A program made the position numbers and the translations under genes. The notes under the pieces were generated by a model, which was not told where the DNA came from, searched no databases, and worked only from the letters and a program-made list of their open reading frames with translations. A stretch of 64,000 bases of DNA. Origin: a bacterium (GTDB taxonomy: Bacteria > Actinomycetota > Acidimicrobiia > Acidimicrobiales > CATQHL01). The DNA lies in the NCBI GenBank assembly GCA_026708055.1, contig JAPOVS010000035.1, positions 36,743 through 100,742 on the forward strand. The letters are read 5' to 3'. This document shows positions 8,142 to 18,604 of this stretch, piece after piece (the first letter of the stretch is position 1; every line of letters starts with the position of its first letter).

Positions 8142-8954
8142 ATGACCTGGATTCCGAGTTGCGCGCTCGTGACCGGAGCGACCAGCGGCATCGGGGAGGC
8201 CGCCGCGCTGGCTCTCGCCGAGGCGGGCGTCGGCGGTTTCGTTATCACGGGGCGGCACGCCGGGCGGGCGGAGGACGTTTGCAGTCGCCTCAGGGGCCTT
8301 GGAGCGTCGGCCGAGGCGGTGCTGGCCGACCTGTCCGAGGCAGGGGCCGCTGACGCGATCTTCGCTGAGATCGACGGCCGCGGACTGTTGGCGGACACGC
8401 TCGTCAACGCCGCCGGGCTGACGACCCGCGCCTCTGCCCTCGACGTCGACGCGGCGACCTTCGATGAGCTCTTCGCCGTCAACGTGCGCTCGCCGGTGCT
8501 GCTGAGCGGTCGGTTCGCCCGGCGGCTTCAAGCAGCCGGGGCACCGGGGACGGTCGTGGACGTGCTGAGCGTGGCCATGCACGGCGGGGCGCCGTTGATC
8601 AGCGTCTACTCGATGACCAAGGCGGCCCTGGGCATCCACACCCGCAACGCCGCCCATGCGCTGCGCGGCGACGGGATCCGGGTCAACGGGCTGGCGATGG
8701 GCTGGACGCTGACGCCGGGCGAGGACTCGGTGCGGCGGAACGTCCACGGCGACGGGGACGGCTGGGAGGCATTGCACGCCGCCGATCTGCCGCTGGGTCG
8801 TCTCATGCGCCCCGGCGAGGTGGCCCGCGCCATCCGCTATCTCGCTACCGGGGAGTCGGCGCCGATGACCGGATCCATCGTGACGTTCGATCAGGCCTCC
8901 TACGGCATCTCCGATCTCCATCTCGAAGAGCCGCCCGCCGGTCGGCCGGGGTAG
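8142..8954 (+). CDS. Short-chain dehydrogenase/reductase (SDR)
   Basis: NAD(P)-dependent oxidoreductase of the classical SDR family, 270 residues. The nucleotide-binding motif TGATSGIG is at residues 12-19, LVNAAG follows around residue 88, a catalytic Ser lies in DVLSVAMHG, and the YSMTK Tyr-Lys pair is near residue 160. The C-terminal pattern GRLMRPGEVARAIRYLA and MTGSIVTFDQ is standard. It follows the VOC gene closely, so the two may act on the same small molecule, but the substrate is not readable. Confidence 0.88.
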   Translation: MTWIPSCALVTGATSGIGEAAALALAEAGVGGFVITGRHAGRAEDVCSRLRGLGASAEAVLADLSEAGAADAIFAEIDGRGLLADTLVNAAGLTTRASALDVDAATFDELFAVNVRSPVLLSGRFARRLQAAGAPGTVVDVLSVAMHGGAPLISVYSMTKAALGIHTRNAAHALRGDGIRVNGLAMGWTLTPGEDSVRRNVHGDGDGWEALHAADLPLGRLMRPGEVARAIRYLATGESAPMTGSIVTFDQASYGISDLHLEEPPAGRPG

Positions 8955-8982
8955 GCCGGTGCGGCCGAAGGCGGGCGGCCGC

Positions 8983-9549
8983 TCAGCCCAGCGGCCAGAT
9001 GCGGCGGGCCAGGTGCCCCAGCACCGTGCCGGTGAGGAGACCTCCGGCCACGTCGGAGGCGTGGTGGATGCGCACATGGATGCGGCTGAGCGCCACCGTC
9101 GCTGCCAGTAGCCACAGCAGGCCCCGCCAGCGGCGCCCGCCCGACTCGCCCAGCAGCATCGCGGCCACCACCGCGCTGGAGGCGTGACCGCTGGGGAAGG
9201 CGGTCGTGATGGGCCGGCGCAGGTAGAGGGGCCGCTCACCGTCGTCGACGAGGGGACGCGAGCGCCTGACCAGCGACTTCAGGAGACCGTTCACGAACAT
9301 CGAGTCGAGCCCCAGGACGGCGGCAACCCGCCAGATGTTCCGCTCGGCGCGCCGCGAGCCGCCGACGGCGGCCAACGCCGCCAGCAGTAGCCAGATCAAC
9401 CCGTAGTCGCCGAGTTGCGACGCCGTGTAGAACACCCGGTCGGCCCAAGGGCGCCCGCGCAGCTTGTCGAAGAGGGTGTCGACGCGGTCATCGAAGTCGG
9501 CCGCACGTTCGAGGATCCTCCCGAGAGTGAAGCCGCCCACGTGGTCCAT
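8983..9549 (-). CDS. PAP2-family membrane phosphatase
   Basis: Integral-membrane phosphatase of the type-2 phosphatidic acid phosphatase family, probably acting on lipid phosphates such as phosphatidate or undecaprenyl pyrophosphate. The 188-residue product has the three family motifs in order: KSLVRRSRP (KX6RP), PSGHASS, and SRIHVRIHHASD (SRX5HX3D), with hydrophobic segments between. The start chosen is the ATG at 9549 (MDHVGGFT); the frame stays open to 10176, but that extension lies antisense to glnS and has no family similarity. It is convergent with the SDR gene and divergent from glnS. Confidence 0.88.
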   Translation of the reverse strand: MDHVGGFTLGRILERAADFDDRVDTLFDKLRGRPWADRVFYTASQLGDYGLIWLLLAALAAVGGSRRAERNIWRVAAVLGLDSMFVNGLLKSLVRRSRPLVDDGERPLYLRRPITTAFPSGHASSAVVAAMLLGESGGRRWRGLLWLLAATVALSRIHVRIHHASDVAGGLLTGTVLGHLARRIWPLG

Positions 9550-9750
9550 GCTATGGCGCGGCGTGTCGCGGGACGATTCGGAGGTGCCCGGTGCGGGGCG
9601 ACCGGCCCGCGGCGCGCACTGCGGGCCTGCTGCCACAGCACCGCCCCCGGCAGCCTCGCTGGAGCGCCAACCGGCCCGCGGCGTGCGCCGAGCGCTCACC
9701 GGGGCGCTCAGCCGTTGGTGCGTCGCGTGTGGGCTGCTAGATGTAGATGC

Positions 9751-11526
<1,776 letters not shown>

Positions 11527-11536
11527 GAGGTCGACA

Positions 11537-11959
11537 ATGGAAGTCTCAGAAGCAACCGCCTGGGCCGCGGCGCGGAGCCTGGGCGTGCTCATCACGATCC
11601 GCTCCGACGGCCGGCCGCAATCGTCGGACATCGTGTACGACCTCGACGGGGGCGCGTTCGTGATCTCGGTCACCGAGGGCCGGGCCAAGACCGCCAACCT
11701 GCGCCGCGACCCTCGCGCCGTTCTGCACGTCTCCGACGCCGCCTCTTGGTCGTACGTGTCCTTCGACGGTGCCGTGGAGTTGTCACAGGCGGCGAGCAGC
11801 CCCGACGACGCAACCTGTGACGCGCTGGTCAGGTACTACGAGCGCGTGACGGGCAAACCGCATCCGGATTGGGCGGAGTACCGCCGGGCCATGGTCGACG
11901 AGCGTCGCCTCATCGTGCGCTTCACTCCCAAGGCTGCGACGGGGATGATCCGCGCCTGA
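11537..11959 (+). CDS. PPOX-class F420-dependent oxidoreductase-like protein
   Basis: Small split-barrel flavin/F420-binding protein, 140 residues. Visible family features are LGVLITIRSDGRPQSSDIVY at the start of the barrel, the core ISVTEGRAKTANLRRDPRAV, and the helix YYERVTGKPHPDWAEYRRAM. This pattern is typical of actinobacterial F420-dependent reductases of the pyridoxamine-oxidase fold. A GGAGG ribosome-binding site lies 7 nt before ATG 11537, 10 nt after the glnS stop, so it is probably in the glnS transcript. The substrate is unknown. Confidence 0.85.
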   Translation: MEVSEATAWAAARSLGVLITIRSDGRPQSSDIVYDLDGGAFVISVTEGRAKTANLRRDPRAVLHVSDAASWSYVSFDGAVELSQAASSPDDATCDALVRYYERVTGKPHPDWAEYRRAMVDERRLIVRFTPKAATGMIRA

Positions 11960-12014
11960 GATCATCCGGGGTTCATCTGGACCGCCCGACCCACGGATCG
12001 GACACGCCGCGCAA

Positions 12015-12020
12015 TAGAGT
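12015..12020 (+). promoter_or_regulatory. -10 box TAGAGT upstream of the large exported protein
   Basis: TAGAGT lies about 35 nt before ATG 12055 and upstream of a GGGAGG ribosome-binding site, so a short leader is expected. Confidence 0.35.
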
Positions 12021-12054
12021 CCCCGCTGGTGTCTCCCAGGGAGGTATGCGAGTC

Positions 12055-14589
12055 ATGGAGAGAGAGTCGAGGCTGCGCCGGTGGATGTTCGCCGGTCTGG
12101 CGGCCGCGCTGGTCGGAAGCGTCCTGGCGATCGCCGGTACCGGTGTCGCCTCCGGAGAGGAAACGGCCTCGGAACAGGAGCCGGCTGGCTGCCCGGTCAC
12201 GAGCATGGGCACGCTCGGCGCTCCGACCGGCAGCGCTGTGCGGGCGGAGGGTCGCTGGACCACCGAGGACTGCGAGTCGCGCTTCCGTCCCGGCAACGAC
12301 GCCCACACCTACAGCTTCGAGGTGCGCAGCCCGGGCCGGATCCGCATCGAGCTGACCTCGCCCGAGGCTGATCCGTACCTCTATCTGCTCGCGGCCGACG
12401 GCACTCGGCTCGCGGACGATGACGACGGCGGCGCGGGCCTCGCCGCCCGTGTCGAGCGCGACCTGCTGCCGGGCGTCTACCTGGTGGAGGCCACCACGGT
12501 CGGCGGCCGCGGCGCGGCGGACTTCACGCTCAGCGCCAGCCGTGTCGCCGGCTGTGACGTCGTGCAGCTCGGGACGCTGGCGCCGGACGTCGACCTGACC
12601 GCCATGGGTTCGTGGTCGCTGGACACCTGCGGCTCCCGGATCGTGGCGAGCCACCCCGCGTACAACTACTCGTTCGTTCTGCCGGTCGACGGGCGCGTGC
12701 GGATCGACCTGACCTCCGAGAGCGGCGATCCCGTGCTCTCGCTGGCGTCGCTCGAGGGAGCCGTGATCGGTGCCAACGACGACGGCGGAGGTGCGCTCAA
12801 CTCGCGCATCGAGCAGTACCTGGCGGCCGGCGTGTACTTCATCGAGGCCACCACGTACCTGGCCCGCGACCTCCAGCCGCTGCGGGCCGACTTCACGCTC
12901 ACCGTGCACTTCGTGGACGAGTTGGCACAACAGCAGGACTTCCAACTCAAGGTCGAGAAGGTCCACCTCCCCGACGAGGTGGTCGCGGGGGACCCGGTCA
13001 TGGTGAACTACCGGGTGGGCAACGCCGGAGGCGGCGATCTGCCCGGCGGCGGGAACCTCACCTTCGTCTACGCCGTGGGGCGCGTCGAGGGAGGGCGCCG
13101 CGTCATCGACTTCCATGGCCCGGTCGCCGGAGCCGGGGGACGCTGGCCCGCGCGGACGTCCTACCACTCCGATGATGCGGTGGCGAGCGCCACGAGCCAG
13201 GCGAACCCCGCCATGAGGCCGCTCGAGATCAGCTTCGAGGCAGCCGGCTCGGCCTGGCTGTTCGTCGGCATCTTCACCGAGGACGAGGACGAGAACGAAC
13301 TCGGGTTCCACGGCTCCTGGCACAACCTGATGGTGCTCAGCGGCCCGGCCTTCGACCCTGTCGAGGCGACCGTCGACGGCACGGCCTATCGCGTGTCCGC
13401 GGAAGCCGACGAGGAGGGGGCGGTCACGACAACGGTGACGCCGGTCGCCGATCCGGAGGCCGAGGTCGACGAGAGCACTCAGGCCAAGGCGATCTACACG
13501 GCGGGCGTGCGCACGCAACTGCTGGCCGGCGTCTTCGAGCGACCCGCTCTGGCCGCTCTGGCCGGTGTGGACGAGACATTGGTGACGCCGGTCGTGGCTC
13601 TGCCGTCGGATCCTTCCTCCGGCAGCCTTCTCGAGACGTTCGGGGCGGCGTACGCGACGTTGATCGGCTCATCCGGGCCGGCCGAGTCGGTGGCCGCCGG
13701 CGAGGCGATCAACCCGCTCGCAGCGGAGGAGTTGGTGCTCGCGGTCGCCGCGAGGGCATCGGGCCGCTTCACTTCGCTGGCATCGTCCTGGAGCGCACTG
13801 CTGGAGAGGCTGGAGGGGGGCGCGGCGCTGCGACTCGACGAGGCGTTGTCCTTCCAGTCCGAACTCGCCTACACCGAGGCGGTGGTGGCCCCGGCGGCGA
13901 CGGCGGGGAGGATCGTCGCCGCGGCCCGCGAGGCCGAGACGCGCTGGGAGGATCCGGGCGTTCGCGCCATGATCGCCGAGTTGGGTTCCTGCGGTGACGG
14001 AGGGGCCGATCTCGCCGTCGCCCTCGCCGCGGCCACCCAGGCCGCCGTCGACGAACTAGTGCTGCTCGACACCGAGATGCGCGCGGTGCTGCCGGTCTGG
14101 GGTCCCGCTGTCGACGGCATCCTCTGCGCCGCCGCGGCCGCCGACGCGGTGAACTTCCGGTTCCTGGAGCGGCTGGCACTCGACGAGAGCGAGGAGCTGC
14201 GCGAGCTGCTGCTCCCGGCGGAGCCCGAAGAGGATCCGGAACCGCGGACGTACCGGCTGCGCGTCATCGCCCGCCTGGGCACCGACGGTCGCGTCGAACA
14301 CGGCGTCGAGCTCGTCCCCGGAGTCGCGCTCCTGCCGGACGTCCGCTACCTGCGGGCGGACGCCCCGGTCGGCGAATGGCGGGAGAGCAGCGACGTCGAG
14401 TCGGGCGACGAGGCGCTCGGGCGGGTCCGCGCCCGGCGCCTGGCCGACGGCCGCGTCGAGATGGGCTTCGTCGCCGGTGGCGAGGAGCACGAACTCGACA
14501 TCCGCTACCTGCCCGCCGACCTCCCCTCCGATGTCTGGTTCCGCAGCAGCGAGATCGAGGTGACGTCCGCCCCTGCTCCCTCCGGGTAG
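12055..14589 (+). CDS. Large exported protein with two PPC-like domains and C-terminal DGRVExG modules
   Basis: An 844-residue envelope or secreted protein of unknown role. Residues about 9-32 form a signal peptide or anchor (WMFAGLAAALVGSVLAIAG). Two similar beta domains follow, each starting with Cys (CPVTSMGTLG at about 44; CDVVQLGTLA at about 157), each with a second Cys and a YSFEV/YSFVL strand; they resemble bacterial pre-peptidase C-terminal domains. A CARDB-like segment (VNYRVGNAGGGDLPGGG) comes next, then a long Ala-rich helical region, then two copies of a module with RLGTDGRVEHGVELVP and RRLADGRVEMGFVAGG. The same module occurs in the protein at 21059. ATG 12055 is chosen because GGAGG lies 10 nt upstream; ATG 12046 is too close to it. 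Confidence 0.75.
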   Translation: MERESRLRRWMFAGLAAALVGSVLAIAGTGVASGEETASEQEPAGCPVTSMGTLGAPTGSAVRAEGRWTTEDCESRFRPGNDAHTYSFEVRSPGRIRIELTSPEADPYLYLLAADGTRLADDDDGGAGLAARVERDLLPGVYLVEATTVGGRGAADFTLSASRVAGCDVVQLGTLAPDVDLTAMGSWSLDTCGSRIVASHPAYNYSFVLPVDGRVRIDLTSESGDPVLSLASLEGAVIGANDDGGGALNSRIEQYLAAGVYFIEATTYLARDLQPLRADFTLTVHFVDELAQQQDFQLKVEKVHLPDEVVAGDPVMVNYRVGNAGGGDLPGGGNLTFVYAVGRVEGGRRVIDFHGPVAGAGGRWPARTSYHSDDAVASATSQANPAMRPLEISFEAAGSAWLFVGIFTEDEDENELGFHGSWHNLMVLSGPAFDPVEATVDGTAYRVSAEADEEGAVTTTVTPVADPEAEVDESTQAKAIYTAGVRTQLLAGVFERPALAALAGVDETLVTPVVALPSDPSSGSLLETFGAAYATLIGSSGPAESVAAGEAINPLAAEELVLAVAARASGRFTSLASSWSALLERLEGGAALRLDEALSFQSELAYTEAVVAPAATAGRIVAAAREAETRWEDPGVRAMIAELGSCGDGGADLAVALAAATQAAVDELVLLDTEMRAVLPVWGPAVDGILCAAAAADAVNFRFLERLALDESEELRELLLPAEPEEDPEPRTYRLRVIARLGTDGRVEHGVELVPGVALLPDVRYLRADAPVGEWRESSDVESGDEALGRVRARRLADGRVEMGFVAGGEEHELDIRYLPADLPSDVWFRSSEIEVTSAPAPSG

Positions 14590-14754
14590 CTCGGGCGGGC
14601 GCGCCCGCCTGGGCGGTGACCCAGATGCAACGAATTCGGCACCGGCGCGCCCGCGGGGATCCGGTCCGGCAGCGAGACCGGTGCATTGGGTGCGTGAGAT
14701 TCTTCGGCTTCGCGCCAAACGCGGTACACCGACAAACTGAGCGGGGAGGTGACC

Positions 14755-16494
14755 GTGGCCGCTGGGGGAGATGACAGGTCTGTCCGCTACGAGCCGGAGG
14801 ATCGTCCGCCGGCGCTCGTGACCGCCGGCGTGGGGCTGCAGGCGGCGATGACGATCATCGCGCCGGTCGCCCTGACCGTCGTCATCGTGGCGCGGATCGC
14901 CGGGCAACCGGACTCGTACATTTCGTGGGGAGTCGTGGCGGCGCTGCTGGTCAGTGGGGTCGCGACCGTTCTGCAGGCGGTGCGACTCAGGCGGATCGGG
15001 TCCGGACACGTGCTGGCGATGGGGACCTCCGGCGCGTTCATCGCGGTTTGCGTCGCCGCGCTCGAAGCGGGCGGTCCGTCCCTGATGGCCTCGCTCGTCG
15101 TCGTCTCGTCGCTGGTCCAATTCGTGCTGGCCGCTCGCCTGTCGATGTTGCGCCGGGTGTTCACGCCGGTCGTCTCCGGGACGGTCGTCATGCTCATCGC
15201 GGTCACCGTGGCTCCCGTCCTCTTCGACACCATGGGAGACGTGCCCGACGGCACGGGGCGGGCTGCGGCTCCGGTCGCGGCACTCGTCACCATCGTGACG
15301 GTCGCTGCCCTGGTCCTTCGTGGCTCCCCGTCCGTGCGGCTGTGGTCGCCGGTCGTCGGTATCGCCGTGGGCTGCGCGGCAGCCGCACCGTTCGGGATCT
15401 ATGACACGGATGCCGTGGTGGCGGCGCCCTGGGTCGGTTTCCCGGTGGCCTCCTGGCCGGGATTCGATCTGTCTCTGGATGCCGACTTCTGGGCTCTCCT
15501 TCTACCGTTCGTGGTCGTCACCATCGTGGGTGCGGTCGAGACCATCGGCGACGGGATCGCGATCCAGCAGGTCTCGAGGCGCGACCCGCGGGCCACCGAC
15601 TTCCGGGTCGTGCAGGGGGCTCTCAACGCCGACGGCGTGGGCAACCTGCTCTCGGGCATCGCGGGCACGCTTCCGAACACCACGTATTCCTCCAGCCTGG
15701 CGCTTGCGGAGGTCACGGGAGTCGCGGCGCGGCGTGTCGGGGTCGTCATCGGCGGCGTCTTCATCGGAGTGGCGTTCTTCCCGAAGCTCTCCGCGCTGCT
15801 CATCGCCATCCCCGGACCTGTGGCGGCGGCATACGTGCTCCTCCTGATCGGGATGCTCTTCGTGCAGGGCATGCGACTCGTCGTTCAGGATGGTCTCAAT
15901 CATCGGAAGGCGACTGTCGTCGGACTGTCGTTCTGGCTGGGGGTCGGCTTCCAGAACCGGTGGATCTTCCCCGACGTACTGGGCGACGGTTTCGTCGGGG
16001 TACTGCTCGGGAACGGCATGACCGCGGGAACGATCTCGGCGGTCGCGATGGTCGTCTTCATGGACCTGACCGGCTCGCGTCGGCGGCGCCTGCGGGTTCG
16101 GTTGGACGCCGCGGCCCTACCGCGCGTGCGAGAGTTCCTCGGTGGGTTCGCCTCGAGAGCCCAGTGGAGTGAGACGGCGACCGAGAGGCTGACCTCGGCA
16201 GGCGAAGAGGCCCTGGCCGTCCTCCTGCAGGAGGACGGTGAGCGCTCCGACGGCGCCCGGCGGCGCCTCGCCGTGACCGCTCGCATCGAGGGTGCATCGG
16301 CGGTCGTGGAGTTGGTGACCGTCCTGGAGGGACAGAATCTGGAAGACCATCTCGCCTATCTGAGCGAACTGCCTCCTGCTCCCGATGAGCGGGAGGTGTC
16401 GTTCCGGCTGCTCCGGCACTACGCCGCCGCCGTGCGCCATCAGAAGTATCACGGAGTCGACATCGTCGAGATGACGGTGGACCGGCACCACTAG
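14755..16494 (+). CDS. NCS2 xanthine/uracil permease with extra C-terminal domain
   Basis: Membrane transporter of the nucleobase:cation symporter-2 family, probably for uracil, xanthine or a related base. Residues about 15-435 are the transporter, with many hydrophobic segments and the core GAVETIGDGIAIQQVSRRDP and NTTYSSSLALAEVTGV blocks. Residues about 440-579 form an extra soluble domain with ERLTSAGEEALAVLLQED and SFRLLRHYAAAVRHQKYHG. It recalls a degenerate RsbW-like ATPase fold found on some NCS2 proteins, but no clear ATP-binding glycine box is visible. GTG 14755 is chosen because GGGGAGG ends 5 nt upstream; GTG 14749 overlaps that site. Specificity is not readable. Confidence 0.82.
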   Translation: MAAGGDDRSVRYEPEDRPPALVTAGVGLQAAMTIIAPVALTVVIVARIAGQPDSYISWGVVAALLVSGVATVLQAVRLRRIGSGHVLAMGTSGAFIAVCVAALEAGGPSLMASLVVVSSLVQFVLAARLSMLRRVFTPVVSGTVVMLIAVTVAPVLFDTMGDVPDGTGRAAAPVAALVTIVTVAALVLRGSPSVRLWSPVVGIAVGCAAAAPFGIYDTDAVVAAPWVGFPVASWPGFDLSLDADFWALLLPFVVVTIVGAVETIGDGIAIQQVSRRDPRATDFRVVQGALNADGVGNLLSGIAGTLPNTTYSSSLALAEVTGVAARRVGVVIGGVFIGVAFFPKLSALLIAIPGPVAAAYVLLLIGMLFVQGMRLVVQDGLNHRKATVVGLSFWLGVGFQNRWIFPDVLGDGFVGVLLGNGMTAGTISAVAMVVFMDLTGSRRRRLRVRLDAAALPRVREFLGGFASRAQWSETATERLTSAGEEALAVLLQEDGERSDGARRRLAVTARIEGASAVVELVTVLEGQNLEDHLAYLSELPPAPDEREVSFRLLRHYAAAVRHQKYHGVDIVEMTVDRHH

Positions 16495-16537
16495 CGGTCG
16501 GGGGGATTCGCGCCGGGAGCGCCGCCGGTGGTGCCCG

Positions 16538-16543
16538 TAGGCT
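16538..16543 (+). promoter_or_regulatory. -10 box TAGGCT, leaderless start of the OsmC gene
   Basis: TAGGCT ends exactly 6 nt before ATG 16550, and no Shine-Dalgarno precedes the ATG. Confidence 0.5.
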
Positions 16544-16549
16544 CGGGCC

Positions 16550-16993
16550 ATGACCACCATCACCGCCGACCTGAAGGTCGAGCCCGGCGCCGAGTTCCGC
16601 GTGGAACTGCGGGCCGGGGAACACGTCTGGGGTGCCGACGAGCCCACCGATCTCGGGGGCGGTGACACCGGTCCCAACCCCTACGAGTTGCTGCTCTCCT
16701 CCGTCGCGGCCTGCGCGTGCATCACCGTGTCGATGTACTGCCGGCGCAAGGGCTGGAAGCTCCACTCCATCTCCGCTCGCTACACCCACGACCGGGTCCA
16801 CGCCCGCGACTGCGAGGACTGCGAGGCCGAGGCCTCCGGCTACATCGACCGGGTCCGCAGCCAGATCTTCATCGAGGGCGACTTCGACGACGAGCAGCGA
16901 GAGAGGCTGGTCGACATCGCCCGGCGCTGCCCCGTGCACAAGACCCTCCAGCGGGGCGTGTCCTTCACCACCGAGGCGGTGTTCGCCGGCTAG
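16550..16993 (+). CDS. OsmC/Ohr-family protein
   Basis: A 147-residue OsmC-fold protein; characterised members are thiol peroxidases that reduce organic hydroperoxides. The family pattern is visible: GGGDTGPNPYELLLSSVAAC with the first conserved Cys, and RCPVHKTLQRGV with the second. There is an unusual extra cysteine cluster (ARDCEDCEAEA) in the central loop. The gene is alone and convergent with the YihY gene, and the start follows a TANNNT box by 6 nt, implying a leaderless mRNA. General OsmC proteins vary in substrate, so peroxide reduction is an inference. Confidence 0.85.
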   Translation: MTTITADLKVEPGAEFRVELRAGEHVWGADEPTDLGGGDTGPNPYELLLSSVAACACITVSMYCRRKGWKLHSISARYTHDRVHARDCEDCEAEASGYIDRVRSQIFIEGDFDDEQRERLVDIARRCPVHKTLQRGVSFTTEAVFAG

Positions 16994-17002
16994 GACCGGG
17001 CG

Positions 17003-17911
17003 CTACGCCGGTGCGTCGCCGGGCGTGACGCCCTGGCGGCGACCGGCGAGCAGGCTGTTGACAACAGCGCCGACGAGCAGCCCCATCGCCAGCAGGTACA
17101 GCCAGAACAGCAGGCTCAGCACGCCGCCCAGCAGGCCGAACACCGTGTTCATACCGCTGGAGGCCAGGTCGAGATAGAAGCGGAAGGCGGTCGAGGCGAC
17201 CAGCCACCAGGCGGTGGCCACCGCGGCGCCGGGCAACTCGTGGCGCCAGGAGGATCGCCGCCTCGGTGCGACGTGGTAGAGGGTTGCGGCCCACAGCACG
17301 ACGGCGACGGCCACGAGGGGCCAGCGGAGCCACACCCACGCCGTGGCGAACGCGTCTCCGCGGCCGAGCCGCTCGGCCACGTCCTCTCCGCTGCCGAGCA
17401 GAGGCCCCAACACGACCATGACGGCGACCAGGGCGGCGACGATCACGGTCACGATGGTGATTCCGAACCCGACGAGACGCGTCGCCAGCCAGCGCCGACG
17501 ATGTTCGTGGCCGTAGGTGACGTCGAGAGCGCGCACCACGGCGATGAACCCGCGTGAGGAGGCATACAGCGTGAGGACGGCGCCCAGCGTGATGACACCG
17601 GCGTTCGACCGGGTGAAGAGGTCGGTGACCGTGCCGCGCAGGGTGCTGTCCCCCCCGAAGGTTTCGCTGACCCGGTCCAGCAGCCAGCCCTCGATGTCGG
17701 CGGCGGCCGCCGCGCCGATGACCGCGTCGAGCGAGCCGAGCATCCCGGCGAACAGGAGGACCGCGGGAAACAGCCCCAGCAGGGCGTAGAAGGCGATCTC
17801 GGCGGAGAGCCCCGGCAGACGCACTCGCAGCCAGTGCCGGCGGAACTCATCGACGAGATCCAGAGCCTGTCGCCGGAGCGGCCCGAACCGGGACCAGTCG
17901 AGGCGGATCAT
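17003..17911 (-). CDS. YihY/BrkB-family membrane protein
   Basis: Integral inner-membrane protein of the YihY (formerly 'ribonuclease BN') family, 302 residues, role unknown in most bacteria. Visible family blocks are LSAEIAFYALLGLFPAVLLF near residue 40, ASSRGFIAVVRALDVTYG, and SSWRHELPGAAVATAWWLVA, with about six hydrophobic segments; the last region is FGLLGGVLSLLFWLYLLAMG. The ATG at 17911 (MIRLDWSRFG) is chosen; the frame stays open to 18322, but that part is antisense-free overlap with the methyltransferase gene and has no family similarity. It lies 23 nt downstream of the methyltransferase and is probably co-transcribed with it. Confidence 0.85.
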   Translation of the reverse strand: MIRLDWSRFGPLRRQALDLVDEFRRHWLRVRLPGLSAEIAFYALLGLFPAVLLFAGMLGSLDAVIGAAAAADIEGWLLDRVSETFGGDSTLRGTVTDLFTRSNAGVITLGAVLTLYASSRGFIAVVRALDVTYGHEHRRRWLATRLVGFGITIVTVIVAALVAVMVVLGPLLGSGEDVAERLGRGDAFATAWVWLRWPLVAVAVVLWAATLYHVAPRRRSSWRHELPGAAVATAWWLVASTAFRFYLDLASSGMNTVFGLLGGVLSLLFWLYLLAMGLLVGAVVNSLLAGRRQGVTPGDAPA

Positions 17912-17934
17912 GCGCCGCCGATGCCGCGGGGGAC

Positions 17935-18591
17935 TCAACCCGGCGTGATGACCGTGAGGCCGTCCCCAACGGGCAGCATCGCCACTTGCGAGCGGGGATC
18001 GGCCGCGGCATGGGCATTGAAGGCGCGCAGGGCCTCGGTGGTGTCGTCGTCCTGGTCCGGGTTGGCCACGCCGCCACCCCAGAGCACGTTGTCCACCAGG
18101 ATGATCCCCTGAGGCGACAGTCGAGGTAGCAGTTCCTCGTAGTAGTTGATGTAGTTGGCCTTGTCGGCGTCGATGAAGGCGAAGCCCACCTCGGGCCCGG
18201 GCGGCAGGCTTCGCAGCGTCTCCAGCGCCGGGGCGATGCGCAGGTCGATGCGGTCGGCCACGCCGGCGCGCTCCCAGTACGACCGGGCGATGGCCGTCCA
18301 CTCCACCGAGACGTCGCAGCACAGCAGCCGCCCGCCCGGCGGCAGGCCCTTGGCTACCGCCAGCGCCGAATAGCCGGTGAACGTGCCGACCTCCACCGCC
18401 AAGCGCGGTTGCAGAAGGCGAACCAGCATCATCATGAACGATCCCTGCACGGCGCCGATCTGCATGCGGCCCGCGTCGCCGAGCGCCTCGGTGACGGCGA
18501 TGAGGTCCCGCTGCACTGCATCGGGGGGACTGGAGTGAGCGTCCATGTAGGCCAGCAGAGCCTCGTCGATCTGCGTGATCTGCGAACTCAC
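17935..18591 (-). CDS. O-methyltransferase (class I, SAM-dependent)
   Basis: S-adenosylmethionine-dependent catechol/caffeoyl-CoA-type O-methyltransferase, 218 residues, the usual length. The SAM-binding loop VEVGTFTGYSALAVAKGL is near residue 67, the acidic ribose-binding stretch LLCCDVSVEW follows, and the metal-binding region FIDADKANYINYYEELLPRL then VDNVLWGGGVANP is intact. GTG 18591 follows a TAGGAT box by 7 nt, consistent with leaderless initiation; that box overlaps the stop codon of the upstream MFS gene. Substrate unknown. Confidence 0.9.
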   Translation of the reverse strand: MSSQITQIDEALLAYMDAHSSPPDAVQRDLIAVTEALGDAGRMQIGAVQGSFMMMLVRLLQPRLAVEVGTFTGYSALAVAKGLPPGGRLLCCDVSVEWTAIARSYWERAGVADRIDLRIAPALETLRSLPPGPEVGFAFIDADKANYINYYEELLPRLSPQGIILVDNVLWGGGVANPDQDDDTTEALRAFNAHAAADPRSQVAMLPVGDGLTVITPG

Positions 18592-18598
18592 CGGGCCG

Positions 18599-18604
18599 AT
18601 CCTA
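18599..18604 (-). promoter_or_regulatory. -10 box TAGGAT for the O-methyltransferase gene
   Basis: Reads 18604 to 18599 on the minus strand and ends 7 nt before GTG 18591. It includes the TAG stop codon of the MFS gene. Confidence 0.4.

Noticed and set aside
7569..9239. 556-codon minus-strand frame across the VOC and SDR genes
   Set aside because: The real VOC and SDR genes are on the plus strand with clear motifs; the antisense translation is Arg/His/Gly-rich with no domains. Only its far end overlaps the true PAP2 gene, in a different frame.
11962..13518. 518-codon minus-strand frame opposite the large exported protein
   Set aside because: An antisense artefact of high GC; the plus strand has signal peptide, repeated domains and a ribosome-binding site.
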